DNA from: Entomortierella parvispora
Lineage: Eukaryota; Mortierellomycota; Mortierellomycetes; Mortierellales; Mortierellaceae
Length of the DNA stretch: 64,000 nucleotides
Assembly (NCBI GenBank): GCA_963573315.1
Contig: OY752145.1
Coordinates: 124,001 to 188,000, forward strand
Direction of reading: 5' to 3'
This document shows positions 11,018 to 23,645 of this stretch, in pieces. The first letter of the stretch is position 1; every line of letters starts with the position of its first letter. The notes under the pieces were generated by a model. The model did not search any database and was not told where the DNA came from. It saw nothing but the letters and a program-made list of their open reading frames with translations. The position numbers and the translations under genes are program-made.

Positions 11018-12733
11018 TTACGCCGAATGAACAACGGTTTCGGCTGCGGTGTAGGCAGCCTCGAGACCCTTCCAGGACTTGCTCTTTCCCTGCCATCTTC
11101 CCTTTCCACCACCCTTAACCTCGACATGCTTGACGATTTCTGCGGCTACAGACTTGACGAGCGCTTCATCCTGTCCGGTCACAATCATGGGTCCGCCCTC
11201 CTTCTTGTCGCCCGCAGACAAGACAAAGATCCGACCGCCCTTCACCAATTCTTGGTCTTTGAGGAGCGAGGTCAACAAGACCAAATAATCCATATCTGCA
11301 TCCTCACGATGGTATGTAATCAAGTATCCTGGTCCTTTAGTTTCGCCTTCCAGGATTGGGTTCTTCTCTTTGAGTTCAGCAGCCCAATCGCGCACGACAT
11401 AGGTAGCCAAATCTTTGTAAAGATTCTTTGTCTGCTTGAACGCCTCCCGACTCTGCTTCTGATTCTTGACCACAGTCTCGACGAAGGTCTCGGGTCCACC
11501 GGGGGCAGAGAGAACTGTGGCGAGATCTCTTGTGACCTGATAAGTTTCCTGCAAGAGATTCAAAGCCCTCTGACCGCATACAAAGAACAGGCGACAGTTG
11601 TCACCACGGATCTTTTCCTGATGCAAGATCTTGATGCATTGCAGATCCTTGAGCGATTTGACATGGGTTCCACAGCAAGGGTTGTAATCCAAATGAACCA
11701 ATCCCTTCTTGACCTTCTCGCCATTCGCATCCAGGGTGGTGTTCACGCCCAAAGGATCCTCTTCTGCAGCAACAATATCCAGATCCTCCATGATCTCAAT
11801 CACACGGAAAACACCGTTGGGTCCAACATAGTCTGATCGATTTTTTTTAGACGTTAGAATCTCTTCCAGTTCAAAATTGGGTCCTTCTTGACATCCACAT
11901 GTAAAAAGTTCAAAAAGAAAAGAAAAAGAAATTACCTTTGGGCATGGTTGGAGGGCGTTCCTCTGTGAATGTGACATGAACTGGATAGTTGCGGCGGATA
12001 AAGAGGTTCAAGCGCTCCTCCACGTCCTTGATCTGCTCCGGCGTTGGTGCTTTTGAAAGTTCAACATGGCATCGGGTGGCATTCATTCCCCTAAGAAAAC
12101 GACGAGATCAAAGAAGAAAAGTTGTCAACTTTTGGGATTCGCCATTAAGCATCACTAAAGTACATGGTAGAAGTGGTAGGGGAGGAACTCTTCCTTACCA
12201 TGCGACGGTGAAGCACTCGAGCTGATCAAAAAGGGCACTGACAAGGTGTTGTCCGCTGTGCTGCTGCATATGGTCGAGTCTGCGCTTCCAGTCCACTTCA
12301 AGGCGGGCCTCAATGCCTTCTTCAATGGGTGCAGTGGTATGGTGAACATGGCTGGTACCAACTCTTTGAACATTCTTGACCTCGATCGACTCGTTCAGGG
12401 TGCCGTAATCACAGGGCTGTCCACCACCCTCGGGGAAGAGGACTAAATGAGACAAGAAGTTAAGAAAACAACACACAAAAAAGAGTCAGTGTTGCTTCTT
12501 TCAACAATAGTATTGTCAAGAAGCAAAGACCGATCCCAGATTTCCAAAGAATCCAACGTACTGGTGTCCTGAAGCTGGACCTCATACAACTTTTGTTTGT
12601 TGGGCTTTTTTGAGCAAGTGAGGACCGTGGTAGTGAAATTGCGGAGGTATGGGGTATGCTGGCAGGTCAAGAGGCCGACAGGCACCTGCTCGACAGCGGG
12701 AGCAGCGGCGGCAATGGAGTTGTCCTCGGTCAT
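11018..12733 (-). CDS. AARSD1: AARSD1/AlaX-type alanyl-tRNA editing protein
   Basis: Four exons (12733-12562, 12442-12199, 12090-11936, 11832-11018) join in phase to 461 residues; human AARSD1 is about 412. The fold is the editing half of alanyl-tRNA synthetase. It shows ILFPEGGGQP near the N-terminus, the zinc/catalytic motif HMQQHSGQH (HxxxH) and the second zinc site CCGTH (CxxxH) in exon 4. The C-terminal part (GRIFVLSAGDKKEGGPMIVTGQDE) corresponds to the DHHA1-like region. The C-terminus is Gly/Lys-rich (KGGGKGRWQGKSK) and may bind RNA. Free-standing editing proteins hydrolyse Ser- or Gly-tRNA(Ala) in the cytosol. Exon 1 carries the start MTEDNS. The gene is divergent from the RTC4-like gene. 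Confidence 0.9.
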
Positions 12734-13153
12734 GGTGATGGTGGGAATAGGAAAGGAGGAATGAAGGGAAGGCCATGGAAAGAGGAGTGCTGCGGTGAAG
12801 AGATCTGAGGACGAGCCTACGAGGAGTCATAGGTCACATGACATCAGATTAAACTGAGGACAAAATGAAGAAGAAGACGCCTCCAAAGATGCAATCTCGA
12901 TTCCTGATTACACACTCTCCGTGAAGCAAGGAAGCAACAGCCAGATCAGTCAAGGACCGGGAGAGAGGTCAGGAGAAAGGTGAGAAGCAACCCATAAACC
13001 CGATGACCGTGCCCATGGCTGACGACGCCATGCACCTTTTCATTGTCACTGTCCGCTCATGACAAGTAACATTTAGTGGCGTGTAAGGAGAACCCATGTC
13101 GCTAACCATCAAGTTCTCTTCTCTTGTCCATCCAACAGATATCAGGACTCGCC
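12734..13153. promoter_or_regulatory. Shared divergent promoter, AARSD1-like (-) and RTC4-like (+)
   Basis: The 420 bp lie between opposed start codons. A CAACAG acceptor-like sequence at 13132-13137 suggests that the RTC4-like transcript may have an intron in its 5' leader. No other element is clear. Confidence 0.5.
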
Positions 13154-15985
13154 ATGACTGACCGCTATGTCGCCATGACTGACCGCTGGAGCCAACCAGA
13201 AGCCAAGCATCTGGATCTGCATGGAAAAGTCCAGAGCTTTGTCCAGAAAACGACCGTCAACAAAGATATTGAAGAACGAGATCGGTCCTCTGGTTTACTC
13301 ACGACAACTAATCTCCCCAAAAAACTACAGGATGCGCCTTTTGGTGAACTAAACCGGACAATGAAAGCCCAGCATCATGGATCCCCGACCCAGAGCAAAT
13401 TGGTGAGGCCATTTATGTCGCCCTCAAAACTCAAGTCGCCCTCAAAACTGAAAGGGAGTCCAATCGAGATCCCAAAATCGACCGTCACCTTTCTCGACAG
13501 AGAAATGCCTGCCTCGCCGTTGCAAAGGAAAACCGACTCTCTGGATAGGATGCTTGCCTCTCCCAGCTCCAGGAAATCAGTGTCGCCTAAAACGAGAAGA
13601 AAAATCGAGTCCGTGCATATAGAGATGCCATCCACCTTTGAGGAATACGAGACGCTGGGTCACAAAGAGGTACACAGGTTGGGAGGACATCCACATATCA
13701 GAAAACACCTACAGCAGCTTGAAGAATCAACCAGCGGGAAGAAATCGAAACATGATTCCTCACGCGAGGACAGGCATCGGTCAAAGGATAGTCAGCATCC
13801 GCCAAAAGTGATTAGTAAATCTCTCGCTCCTCCGAGTTCGGACTCGGAAGAAGATGACGACCCTTTTAAGGACATACCCATGGGTTCCTCTAAAAAGGCT
13901 GAGCGCTCGAGAAAACCTTTGTCCTCTGGAACTTTAATACCCACTGGATCTGCAGTGCCTGCAAGATCAGCGGAGCCCTCCAAACAAACCGGAGCAAATC
14001 GTCAGCTGAGTCGAACAGCTACGGAAAGGCCACCATTGCTGTTAGAGAAATCAATTGCCAAAAGTGCCAAAGTGGAGTCGAGATATCGCCGAAATTCAAA
14101 CGACAATGGCTCCGACGATTTTCAGAGAGACCGGTCGATTCCGAAGAGCAAAGACACGTCTGTGTCAACAGTCAAATCAAAGTCGCGCTTGCTCAAGGGG
14201 GAGCAGGCTACTGAGAGAGATCGGGAGTTTTTTGATAGCCTTAACTTGAGTAGGCCACAACCGGCGAAACCTCAGGAAGGATTAGGAAACACAAAGGTGT
14301 CACTGTCAAGCAACCAATCTCGGATCAAGGACGAATCGCAGCGTTACAGGGAGGAAGATCGGAACCAGGCTACAAAGGCAACGGACCGTAAAAAGAAGAA
14401 TCGATCCTCGATCCAATATGTGGTAGAATTGTCAGATGATGGTGATCAACTCGCCCGCTCCTCTCCGGCAAGGAAACGAACACGGACAACCCAAAGTAGT
14501 AGCGATTTTGAATCTGACCAGGAATCAAAGCCAAAGTTTAGAACCACCAAGCCAGATACACGTTCAAGGTCATATTCACCCCTGGAGAAAACGCACCCTA
14601 TTGCCTCGAAAGATGTCGACAAACCATTCACTTTGCCATCTCCAAGCAAAACGAAGAATAGTGATGAAATGTTCACTTTGCCGTCGCCAAGCGAAACGAA
14701 GAATGGGTTCAGTCTGCCATCACCAAGCAAAACGAAGAACGGAGGTGGATTGTTCAATCTGCCATCGCCGAACAAGAAGAAGTTGTGCTACGAGTCGCCC
14801 AGCGGATACATGTCAAATCAGATAATCTACATGCTGTCAGACGACGATATACCAAGAAAAGGTTGGTCTCTCTCTCTTTCTCTCTCTCCTTCTCGATGTT
14901 CTTGTTCTGTTGAGAGAATGGTCGCATCTAACACTACTATTTTCGCAACTTCCGAATGCTAGCTATTGAAGACGACAATGTGTGCCCCTACTGTGGTGAC
15001 CCGTTGCCCAAAAAGAAATCAAAACGACTCATCCAGGCACTTGCAAAGATCCACGCCGATCAGGAGCGGCAACGAGAACGAAAACAGGAGAAGAAAGAAC
15101 GACGGCAGCATGGGTTTGTTCCTCTGTCCGCTGATCTAATCATCGTGGAGTCTCCATCCAAATCCATACCGAGACCGCGGCCCAAGCGACGAGAGAAAAA
15201 AGCAGCTGGCGGTGAGAATGGAAAGGAAGAAAGTGATTCGGAATCAAGGAGGAGGCGAGAATCAGAACTCTGGGACTATGATCCCTTTGGATCCCCGCCG
15301 CCGTCATCGTCTTTATCGTCGCCTCCAAAGGATACGGCCAAATTGTCTCTGATGGATCGGTTCGAGTTCTGTCGTGTTCACATTGCAGACGAACGGATTA
15401 TTCCTCATGGGTTGGAACGTGGCTACCCCGAGTACATTGATTTCCTAGGACTTGACTCTCGCGTAAAGAAGATGGAGACGGAGCTGAGAGGAATTGTGGA
15501 CGGCTCTGTTCCGAGCCCGTTCTTGGAAAAAGCCCTCTCCAATTACAGGCGAATGGGCGTGATAGGGGCTCGAAATCCGCACTTTGTTCTCGCGGGTGTC
15601 GAGCAAACACTGGTATGGATATCAATTCTTTTTTTTTTTATTTTTTTGCCTTCTCTTGTGGTACATGAACACTAATAATTGTATGATGTCTTCCGATATT
15701 GCTCAGCCTGGCTACTATGGTTCTAAGGGATCTTCTGAGCTCTTCAAGATCCTTGCCCGATTGTTCTTGGAGTCACAATTCTTGACACACGAGAAATCAA
15801 ATCCGCAAAAGCCGTCAGAGTACATCCAACATGTCTTAGTGCCAGAGGCAGGTGTCCGACTCATTGTCGAAGATCGCAAGAAATCCTCGGGAGGCGACAT
15901 TATCTCCTTGGAGGAGGCACGGGAGATCATGATGGAAAGCGTCGAATTTGGTAGTTTCGTCCATGACATCGAGCTAGATTCGTAG
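13154..15985 (+). CDS. RTC4-like domain protein with a long disordered N-terminus
   Basis: Three exons (13154-14861, 14963-15612, 15707-15985) give 878 residues. The first about 570 residues are Ser/Lys/Arg-rich and disordered, with short repeats (SPSKLKSPSKLK near 13420, four LPSP units at 14624-14775). Exon 2 opens with a putative half zinc ribbon, CPYCGDPLP. The RTC4-like domain follows: FCRVHIADERIIPHGLERGY, then PEYIDFLGLDSRV, and after intron 2 PGYYGSKGSSELF. Yeast Rtc4 was named for effects on telomere capping; the biochemical role of the domain is not established. The start chosen is the first ATG after a possible leader intron. The 5' coding end also holds a near-perfect 17-bp duplication, GCCATGACTGACCGCT, at 21-bp spacing, so the second ATG is an alternative start. 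Confidence 0.82.
14624..14775 (+). repeat. Four coding repeats of an LPSPSKTKN-type unit
   Basis: The RTC4-like protein contains four imperfect units, FTLPSPSKTKN, FTLPSPSETKN, FSLPSPSKTKN and FNLPSPNKKK, separated by 0-4 residues. This is an in-frame minisatellite just before intron 1. Confidence 0.9.
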
Positions 15986-16720
15986 AATGTATTTGTATTT
16001 ATATCTTGGAAACGTTCTGAAAGACCTGCTGGTTGCCTGCAATGCAAGAAGAGAGGGTTGAGAACAATTTGCCACCAAAACAAGCGGATTTGTCACGTGC
16101 TACATTTTTTTGCCCTCAAAAGGGATCTCCGTCTGGTTGACTGAACTCTCTCTCTCAACCTCGAATATTAACCATGTCTCGGTGCGTGAGCAAATCCATC
16201 GCTGTGGACCATCCATCCGTCCATCCATCGCCACAGACATCCTTACCGACCCCATCCCGACTCGGAAGTAACATACAGGAAGAACGTATCCATGGATCAG
16301 TGGCAACCTCAACTTTTTGAAAAAAGTCATCTACATCGACATGGACTTCTTTTTTTTATTTTTATTTTTCTTCAATCGGTCATGCATGCGCTTTGATGTG
16401 GAACTTGTGTCCTACCTCCGTCTGACCCATCCGAGTGCCAACACATGCAGTCAACATTCTTTTGATACTCGGCAAAGAAAGACTGAACTCTATGGAGAAG
16501 CACAGTTCGATCCACATCAAGGAATTCATGGGGAACATCTGATCCAGCAGAATATTTTTACGATCAAAGCAATCCAAAGGAGTAACACCCACACATCGGT
16601 TGCTATAGCATTCAACAAACGCACCATCAGAAACAAACGACAATCGCTCTACCATCTCATCCTTCATCACTTGAACATGGAGCAAAAAAAATATAGAGTC
16701 AATCACAAGGAAGCTAACGC
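15986..16720. other. Intergenic; eL33 promoter and possible 5' exon
   Basis: About 735 bp with no clear gene. A tetranucleotide-like CATCCATCCGTCCATCCATC stretch lies near 16207. GCTAAC at about 16711 and CTATAG at 16750-16755 could be a branch point and acceptor. In that case the eL33 gene would have an upstream first exon here that I could not identify. Confidence 0.5.
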
Positions 16721-17219
16721 ATGGAATCACCTCTCCCAAATCTCGCCAACTATAGTCTTTACGCCAAAGGTCGTGTTCTTGGATTCAAGCGCGCCAAGCG
16801 CAACCAGCGCCCCGACATCTCGCTCGTCCAGATTGAGGGTGTGAAGACCGCTGCCGACACCGAGTTCTACCTCGGCAAGCGTGTTGCTTTCGTCTACCGC
16901 GCCAAGCGTGAGGTCAACGGCTCCAAGATCCGCTGCATCTGGGGCCGCATCACCCGTGCCCACGGTGGTTCCGGTGCCGTCAAGGCCCGTTTCCGCAACA
17001 ACTTGCCCGCCAAGTCGTTCGGTGCCTCCGTCCGCGTCGTAAGTTACTCATTTTGTTTTCTTTTAATTGTTGTCACAGGATAAACGACAGGGATACTTTG
17101 GTGGACCATTGTTGAAAGGTGGTCAGGTATCAGAAACTAATGTCAGTTTTTCCTTCCGTCTCTTTTATCTTTTTATTTTTGCTGTTTCCTATGTACAGAT
17201 GATGTACCCCTCCAGGTAA
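16721..17219 (+). CDS. RPL33: 60S ribosomal protein eL33 (RPL35A/RPL33)
   Basis: Exons 16721-17038 and 17199-17219 give 112 residues, against 107-110 in yeast and human. The family signature is plain: [52 protein letters not shown] and [10 protein letters not shown], with MMYPSR from the tiny second exon at the C-terminus. The protein is a structural component of the large ribosomal subunit. The extreme N-terminus ([11 protein letters not shown]) is not conserved. The ATG at 16721 could instead be intronic, with splicing at CTATAG into [10 protein letters not shown] and a short upstream first exon. The body and the 3' exon are certain; the start is not. Confidence 0.93.
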
Positions 17220-18815
17220 TGCAAACGAAACATATATTTGAATGATTCTTCTCCAAGAGACTGATGATGATATCTAACAATTGTTCCCTTTCTCTGTTCA
17301 TGTTTGTAGAGTTTAAGTTGTTTTTTGTTGAAAATAAACAGGAAACACATGGACTCTGTTATTAAAGACTCCACATGGAACCAACATTCAAATGTGTATA
17401 TTCTTCAGGAGGTGATTTGATAAGCGGGCGCTTTGCCGCTTTGCCACCACAGGACATACTGAATAATATCAGGAGTACTGCGTCGATAGTTGCTTTTTTT
17501 TTGTGGTCTATACCCTTCGTTCATGACACTTGCGATTTGTACACCTTTGTGCTGTGCGTTGTTGGGAGGGGTTTGAGAATCAGACAGAGTGCGAGGGCGT
17601 TGGATGGTCAAGACAGCTTGCCCTACACGTCCATGTTCAACGTCTTGACAATTATCTTTTCAGAAACCCAGTGGTAAATGTTTCTGATGCCCTGGATGGT
17701 AGACTAGAACGTTCCCATTGCTACCTGTAGTCAGCGTATTCCTCAGTTTGACATCTGATATGGGAGCTGCGGTCTTGAAAGAGTTCAATTGCCCCTTGTT
17801 CGCTTGTCCCCTGTCGCGCTTCCTACAAAAGAACCCTTTGAACTTGAACAGTTTCCAGGAACAAAGTCCCTGCCTGTGTCATGTTGAAGGGGGGGCTGAC
17901 TGGGGCCCAATTCATTTCAGAAACAGTAGGGGTTGGTTTGCCATCAACGATGGAAACCAAGGTAGACTATCGACCAAGGTGAGGAGTTAAGAGAGTAGTA
18001 CCGAGAAAGAGGAGGCAGTGTCATCCTTTGGAACAAGGGCGCAATGGTGTTGACTGTTGATTTCTCTTTTCCATGCGCGTGCTGCGCCTATGCAGAATGA
18101 GCAAAGCCCAAAACAGCAGATTGGAGCGAGATCAAGGGAGAGAAAGAGACAAGGCCAAAAGTCCGAGAGCGAGAGCAAAAAAGGTGTGGCACATGTGGGC
18201 TTTTTATCGTCGGGATTGGGCGTGCTTGTGAGGAAACAAAGACAAAGAAGAAGGCGTCCACAATGAAAGGGGGCACAAGAAATGAGGGACGGACGGATGG
18301 TCGCGCTTTGCCCCTATGCTGGCAAGTTCCGTCTGACAGTATTTTTAGAGAGTGAAGATCAGACGGAAAGAAGGGCAGGGCAGGACAGGGCAAGGCACAG
18401 GCAAGGTGGGCATGGGCATGGGCGTGTCTGTTCTTTATCGAGCACAGACATGAAGAGAACGAACCTCTTTTCTTTCTTTTGCTCGTCTGTTCACTTTCTT
18501 TTCCATCCTTCCTTCCCGCCTTCTCTTGTTTCTCGACTCTTTTCTGCTTTGAACCAAGAACACTACGCCCTTCTTGCAGGTTAGACACACATTCCTCCCA
18601 TTCACTTTGCTCATTCCTCTGTTCGTTCGTTCGTTCGCTCGTTTCCTTTGTTCTTTCCTTGACCCTCCTTCTCCCTCTCTCTTCCTTCCACTTTCAACCA
18701 ACAAACGGACAACGCACACTTGGCCCTCCACCTTTCCTGCACGCGGTATTACTCCAACTAGACACTTTCTCTCTCACTCACTCCAACCAAGCCCCCCTTC
18801 AACCTCCGCTCTCCG
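17220..18815. other. Intergenic; long promoter of the proton pump gene
   Basis: About 1.6 kb without a recognisable gene. The last about 350 bp before 18816 are strongly pyrimidine-rich (18460-18800). This resembles the leader/initiator region of highly expressed fungal genes and fits the strong proton pump gene downstream. Confidence 0.6.
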
Positions 18816-21800
18816 ATGGCGCGTGGATACCTCGAACTACACGACCCCAAGGATGAGCTCGGAAATGACACCCTGAATCAGAGCACTACATCCTCGAACG
18901 CGACCTTGAACGTGGTCTCGTCCAGCCCTGGACGTGAGGATGGCCGACGGAGAATCGGCGGCACTCTTGTCAATGGCAACAAAAAGCAATCCTTTGGTGA
19001 TCAACAGGGCGTAGAGCTGGATGATCTATTGAGGACCAACCCAGACACAGGTCTCTCTCATGAAGAGGCTGCCCGGAGACTATCCATCTTTGGCAAAAAC
19101 GAGATGGTCGAGATCAAGCCGAGCCAGTTGAAAAAGTTTCTCGGATATTTCTTGGGACCCATTGCCTATTTGATCATTGTAGCCTGCATCATCTCTGCAG
19201 TTGTCAAGGTAAGGACGAAGGGGAGAAAAAAGTGGCCACTGCGATAAGGGAAATGCAATGAAATTCAATCGACAGGGGGGAAAGAAGAGGGAGAAAAAAA
19301 GGGTTCATCCCTCTGTCGCAAAAAAGAGACACATGTGCAATCGTATCGCAACGCCCATCTTTCCAAGGCAGCAGGAAAAAAGACGACGACAACGAATATT
19401 GGACAATCTGGACCACTGAAGACGGAGAACGAGAGCGATAGGCAGCCCTCCTCGCCGCCAAACGAAACGGTCGCAAACACAAAATGAGAGCAAATTTGCA
19501 TTTTCAAAGAAGGCGAGGAAAAGAACAGGGTACCACGAGGGACAAGGGCAGAGTATCAAACGCAAACGCGGGGTTCCTCTTCTCATTCGACGACGGGTCT
19601 TTGGAGATTGTGGTGTTGTTGATGTTTGGGACACAAAGACAAGTGAATTAAATTTCACCTGGCGGGACAGGTGCACAGGGACAAAGTAAACTAATTGGGC
19701 GCAATGATATCAAGGAAGGAAGAGATGACGGTGGCGGAAGCAGACTAAAAAGAAAAGGAACCCAATAATCCCTTGACGCTAACGGTGGCCATTTTTTATT
19801 ATCACAACACAGGACTGGTTCAACTTTTCCATCATCCTCGGACTATTATTCTTGAATGCCATCATCGGCTACGTTGAGGAAGCACGTGCAGAATCAGCAG
19901 TCGACGCGCTGCGACAGACCCTGGCTCTCAAGAGTCGATGCTGGCGAGAGGGGCACCTGCAGGAGCTGGAATCGTCCATGCTGGTCCCTGGAGACGTGAT
20001 TGTACTGCGGCTCGGTGATATCGTCCCAGCAGACGGACGGTTGCTGGGTATTGACGCTTCAGGTGCAGAGACTGTGGGCGAGTTTTTGGTCGATCAATCG
20101 TCTTTGACAGGAGAATCGTACTTGACTTCAAAGAAGAAGGGGGACGAGGTCTATTCATCCACAGTCGTGAAGCAGGGTCAACAGCGTGCTATTGTCACAA
20201 AGACAGGCATCAAGACTTATATTGGTATGGCGGCCCATCTTATCGCCAACACGCAGGTACAAACGCCTCTCTACCTCTTTTTTTACTTGCAATGTTGTAC
20301 TTGATGTACTCTGCTGTTGACTGATAATGACTGTGGGCATTTCATAGGACGAGGGGCACTTCCAAAAAATCATCAACAGGATCGGAAACTTCTTGATTTT
20401 GTTCACTCTCATCCTGGTGGTCGCCATCATCATCTTCCAATTCATCGCGTACAGAGGCACCGAGCGAGGTGAAGTCCTCAAAATCTTGGGCCCTGTTTTG
20501 ATTTTGGCGGTCGCTGCTATTCCAATTGGTCTACCCACGGTCTTGGCTGTCACCATGGCCGTAGGCGCACGTGGGTTGGCGGCCAAGCAGGTGATTGTGA
20601 AGCGTTTGGCAGCTGTAGAGGAAATGTCGTCTTTGTCCGTTCTTTGTTCCGACAAGACTGGTACCTTGACCCTGAACGAGCTCACATTTGATGAACCTTA
20701 CCTCTGCGAGGGTTATGGCGCAACTGACTTGCTGCTCTACGCTTACCTTGCATCCGAATTCGGCGCCAATGACCCTATTGAGCTCGCGGTCCGACAGGCT
20801 GCAGAGTTACAGGTGCCCATCTTGAGGAACAGACCAACGCTGAACAAAGTCCCAGGATATGAAATCAACTCGTTCACGCCATTCAACCCAGCTGTCAAAT
20901 ATACTCTTGCTACCGTCCAGGATCTCAATAATGGAACGACCTTTAAGGTCGCCAAAGGTGCTCCCCAGGTTATTATTAATTTGGTGGGTGGTAATGACAA
21001 GGCTGTGAAGGCGTACACAGTGATGGCGCAACGTGGACTCCGTGCTCTGGGTGTTGCACGTACTGTCGCGGGATCTCAAGATCAGTGGCAGCTCGTGGGC
21101 CTGGCAGCCATGCTGGATCCCCCACGACCGGACTCTGCCGAAACGATTGAACGTTGTGAACGAATGGGAATCACTGTCAAGATGGTGACAGGTGACCAGA
21201 CCATTATCGCAAAGGAAGTCGCGCGCCGTCTAGGAATGGGAAGTGTCATCTTGCCCGCCACGCAGTTGACGAACCGTAATCTGAGCAATGACCAGCTTTC
21301 GCAACGGGCTTACAGATCTGATGGATTTGCAGAAGTGACTCCGGAGGACAAGTACAATATCGTGGAACTTTTGCAAAAGCGCGGTCTTTTAGTCGGAATG
21401 ACGGGTGATGGTGTGAATGACGCTCCCGCGTTGAAGAAGGCCAATGTTGGTATTGCAGTTCATGGATGCACGGATGCGGCCCGTTCTGCTGCCGATATTG
21501 TCCTGCTGGCGCCTGGATTGTCGACGATTATTGATGGTATCCTGTCTTCGCGTGCGATCTTCCAGCGGATGCGATCTTACGCCCTTTATCGAATCACGTC
21601 GACCGTCCACTTTTTGATCTTTTTCTTTGTCGTGATCCTTGTCTACGACTGGACCCTGCCGGCCAAGCTCTTGATCCTGATCTGTATCCTGAACGATTTG
21701 GCCACCTTGGTCATCGCTGTGGACAATGCCCAGATCTCGTCGCAACCGGACAAGTGGCGAGTCGGTCAATTGATCTTCCTATCCTGTCTCCTCGGATTTC

Positions 21801-22399
21801 TCCTCACGGGACTTTCATTTGGACACTTCTATTACTTCAAGGAGACCAAAGGTTACCTCCCTTGGCCTGAAGACTCGCCCGACGACGTGGATCGTCGACT
21901 GGACTCGATCATGTATCTGCATATTTCCTCTGCACCTCACTTCCTGATCTTCTCAACACGGCTGACAGGGTACTTTTGGGAATCAGTCCCATCCTGGTCC
22001 TTCATTGGCGTGATTGTCGGCACCCAGGTTGTGGCCTTGCTGATGGTCATCTTTGGATGGTTGACGCCAGCAGTACCCGTAGGAGAGGCTTTAGTCGTGT
22101 TTGCAATCTCGTTTGTCGCCTGTGTGGTCTTGGACGCGATCAAGGTCCAGGTATTCAAGTATTGGACTCGTGGCGCCCAGTCTTTGAGTTGTGCACCCTG
22201 TGGACCCCGACGCAAAATGCTCCAAAACCGAAAGAGGGATCAGATCCAGCAAAAGAGGGTCATGAAAAACACCCATACGGCTGCGGCTATCGTTACAAAG
22301 ACCAAAGTCCTCCTCGCCATCCGTGATGGAGGCAGCAAGATCCCACAGACCATGTATGATGTCTCTTGGGACCGACATGCTGACCACGTCGAGTTTTAG
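18816..22399 (+). CDS. PMA1: Plasma-membrane H+-transporting P-type ATPase (P3A)
   Basis: Three exons (18816-19208, 19813-20256, 20348-22399) give 962 residues. Domain order is canonical: an N-terminal segment with EEAARRLSIFGKNEM, transmembrane helices M1-M2, the actuator loop with LTGES, M3-M4 with the proline kink AAIPIGLPTVLA, and the phosphorylation site CSDKTGTLTLN. The nucleotide-binding domain (KVAKGAPQVI), the hinge MTGDGVNDAPALKKA and six C-terminal helices follow. The enzyme pumps protons out of the cell at the cost of ATP and sets the membrane potential that drives nutrient uptake. The cytosolic C-terminus is Lys/Arg-rich (RRKMLQNRKRDQIQQKR) and unlike the autoinhibitory tail of yeast Pma1, so regulation may differ. 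Intron 1 is 604 nt, about ten times the local norm. Confidence 0.96.
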
Positions 22400-22486
22400 A
22401 GTCCTTTTTCTTTTCTATTATCTTGCCTACGGTGCTTTCTCCACTCTTTATCTCTCTCTAAAAAGCATATCCTCCTCCGGTCCAAT

Positions 22487-22540
22487 CTCCCCTTCCGGCT
22501 CAATCCCCATACTCCCCTTCTGGCTCAATCCCCATACTCC
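22487..22540. repeat. Direct repeat of about 25 bp in the proton pump 3' UTR
   Basis: CTCCCCTTC.GGCTCAATCC appears twice in direct succession, each followed by CCATACTCC, about 100 bp after the stop codon. Confidence 0.85.
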
Positions 22541-22731
22541 AACCCCCCTCACTTGACTATATACTTTTGTATCTTTAAAACCTCTTATCCTTGATTCTCT
22601 CTTTCTTTCTGTCAAACAATAAAAACAATTCATCGGTTCCTGTATTAGCAAAAGAATAAAAAAAAAAAGAGCGCGACATTTTTAATGAATCAAGAGAAAA
22701 TGGTTGGGCCTTTGTGTTGGGAGGGGGGCCT

Positions 22732-23503
22732 CTATTGGATCTTGGCCAAGATCTCAGAGTCACGGAAGAGAATCAACTCCTCGCTATCGACCTTGACGAT
22801 GCTGCCGCCATAAGGGGGCAAGAGAACCTTGTCACCCTCCTTAAGCTCTGAAGCAATGACCTTTCCCTCGGATGTGACCAAGCCCTTTCCAACAGCGATG
22901 ACGTATCCCTCGTTCAAGGCCTCCTGAGCCTTCTCGGGGATGTAAATACCAGAGGCGGTTTTCTATTTTGTCGAAACAACCGGGGAAGTGAGGAGAGATG
23001 TAACATTTAGTCGTGTTGCCTTGTTTCCTTTTCGGCCCTATAACCCCCGCCCATCGGTTTACGATAACAATATTGCAAGATCCGACAAAGAATTTTACGT
23101 TACCGTCTGGGGCTTGATGCGCTGGACAAGGACGCGATCCATCATGGGGACGATCGTCTTGGAGAACTTTGTGATACGGGAAGCCTATGGGATAAAAAGA
23201 AATCGGAGATAGAAGAGTCCATGTCAGCAATTGGATCCTTCAAGAGTACACTCTCTGGTAGATATGGCCCCCAGGGCCTTCTTTTCTGCATCAACACCGA
23301 AGGGACTGGTGCGGCGAAGACTTTGTTGTTCCTTGAGACTCTGAAGCTTCTGTTTTTTTTAATTTTTTTTGCTTGGAGGGAGGTGAATCTTGGCATTGTA
23401 TCCTTCCCATTCCTGTTGGCGATCCCATGCCTGTTTCTGTTCCTGAGCATTCAACTCTTGATGGCTTCCACTGATGAGGTAATGCGTGGCCATTAGTTAC
23501 CAT
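22732..23503 (-). CDS. HSP10: Mitochondrial 10-kDa chaperonin (Hsp10/cpn10), first exon only the ATG
   Basis: Exon 2 (23184-23104) encodes ASRITKFSKTIVPMMDRVLV and QRIKPQT. Exon 3 (22962-22732) encodes KTASGIYIPEKAQEAL and, after a central segment, LPPYGGSIVKV and EELILFRDSEILAKIQ. With exon 1 reduced to the ATG at 23503-23501, immediately followed by GTAACT, the product is 104 residues. That is the usual cpn10 size, and its N-terminus aligns with yeast Hsp10. KTASGIYIPE is the mobile loop that docks on Hsp60; the ring caps Hsp60 in the mitochondrial matrix. The 316-nt first intron ends at CCATAG. No in-frame ATG precedes exon 2 without a stop, and starting at the internal MMDR would lose a conserved segment. 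Confidence 0.9.
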
Positions 23504-23645
23504 TATGTCTTGGTGAGTGGTGGGTGGTCTGCGGAATGAATGTCGTGTGGAGAACAAAATCAAAAAGATGTTTCTGGAAACGGAGCGGGGGAAAAGCGCG
23601 AGTTTTCGATCCGTCACGTGGTTATATTTATTTACTCCAGGTGGA

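Noticed and set aside
16721..16752. First codons of eL33 taken as certain
   Set aside because: [11 protein letters not shown] is not conserved and CTATAG at 16750-16755 may be an acceptor; the start is flagged as uncertain.
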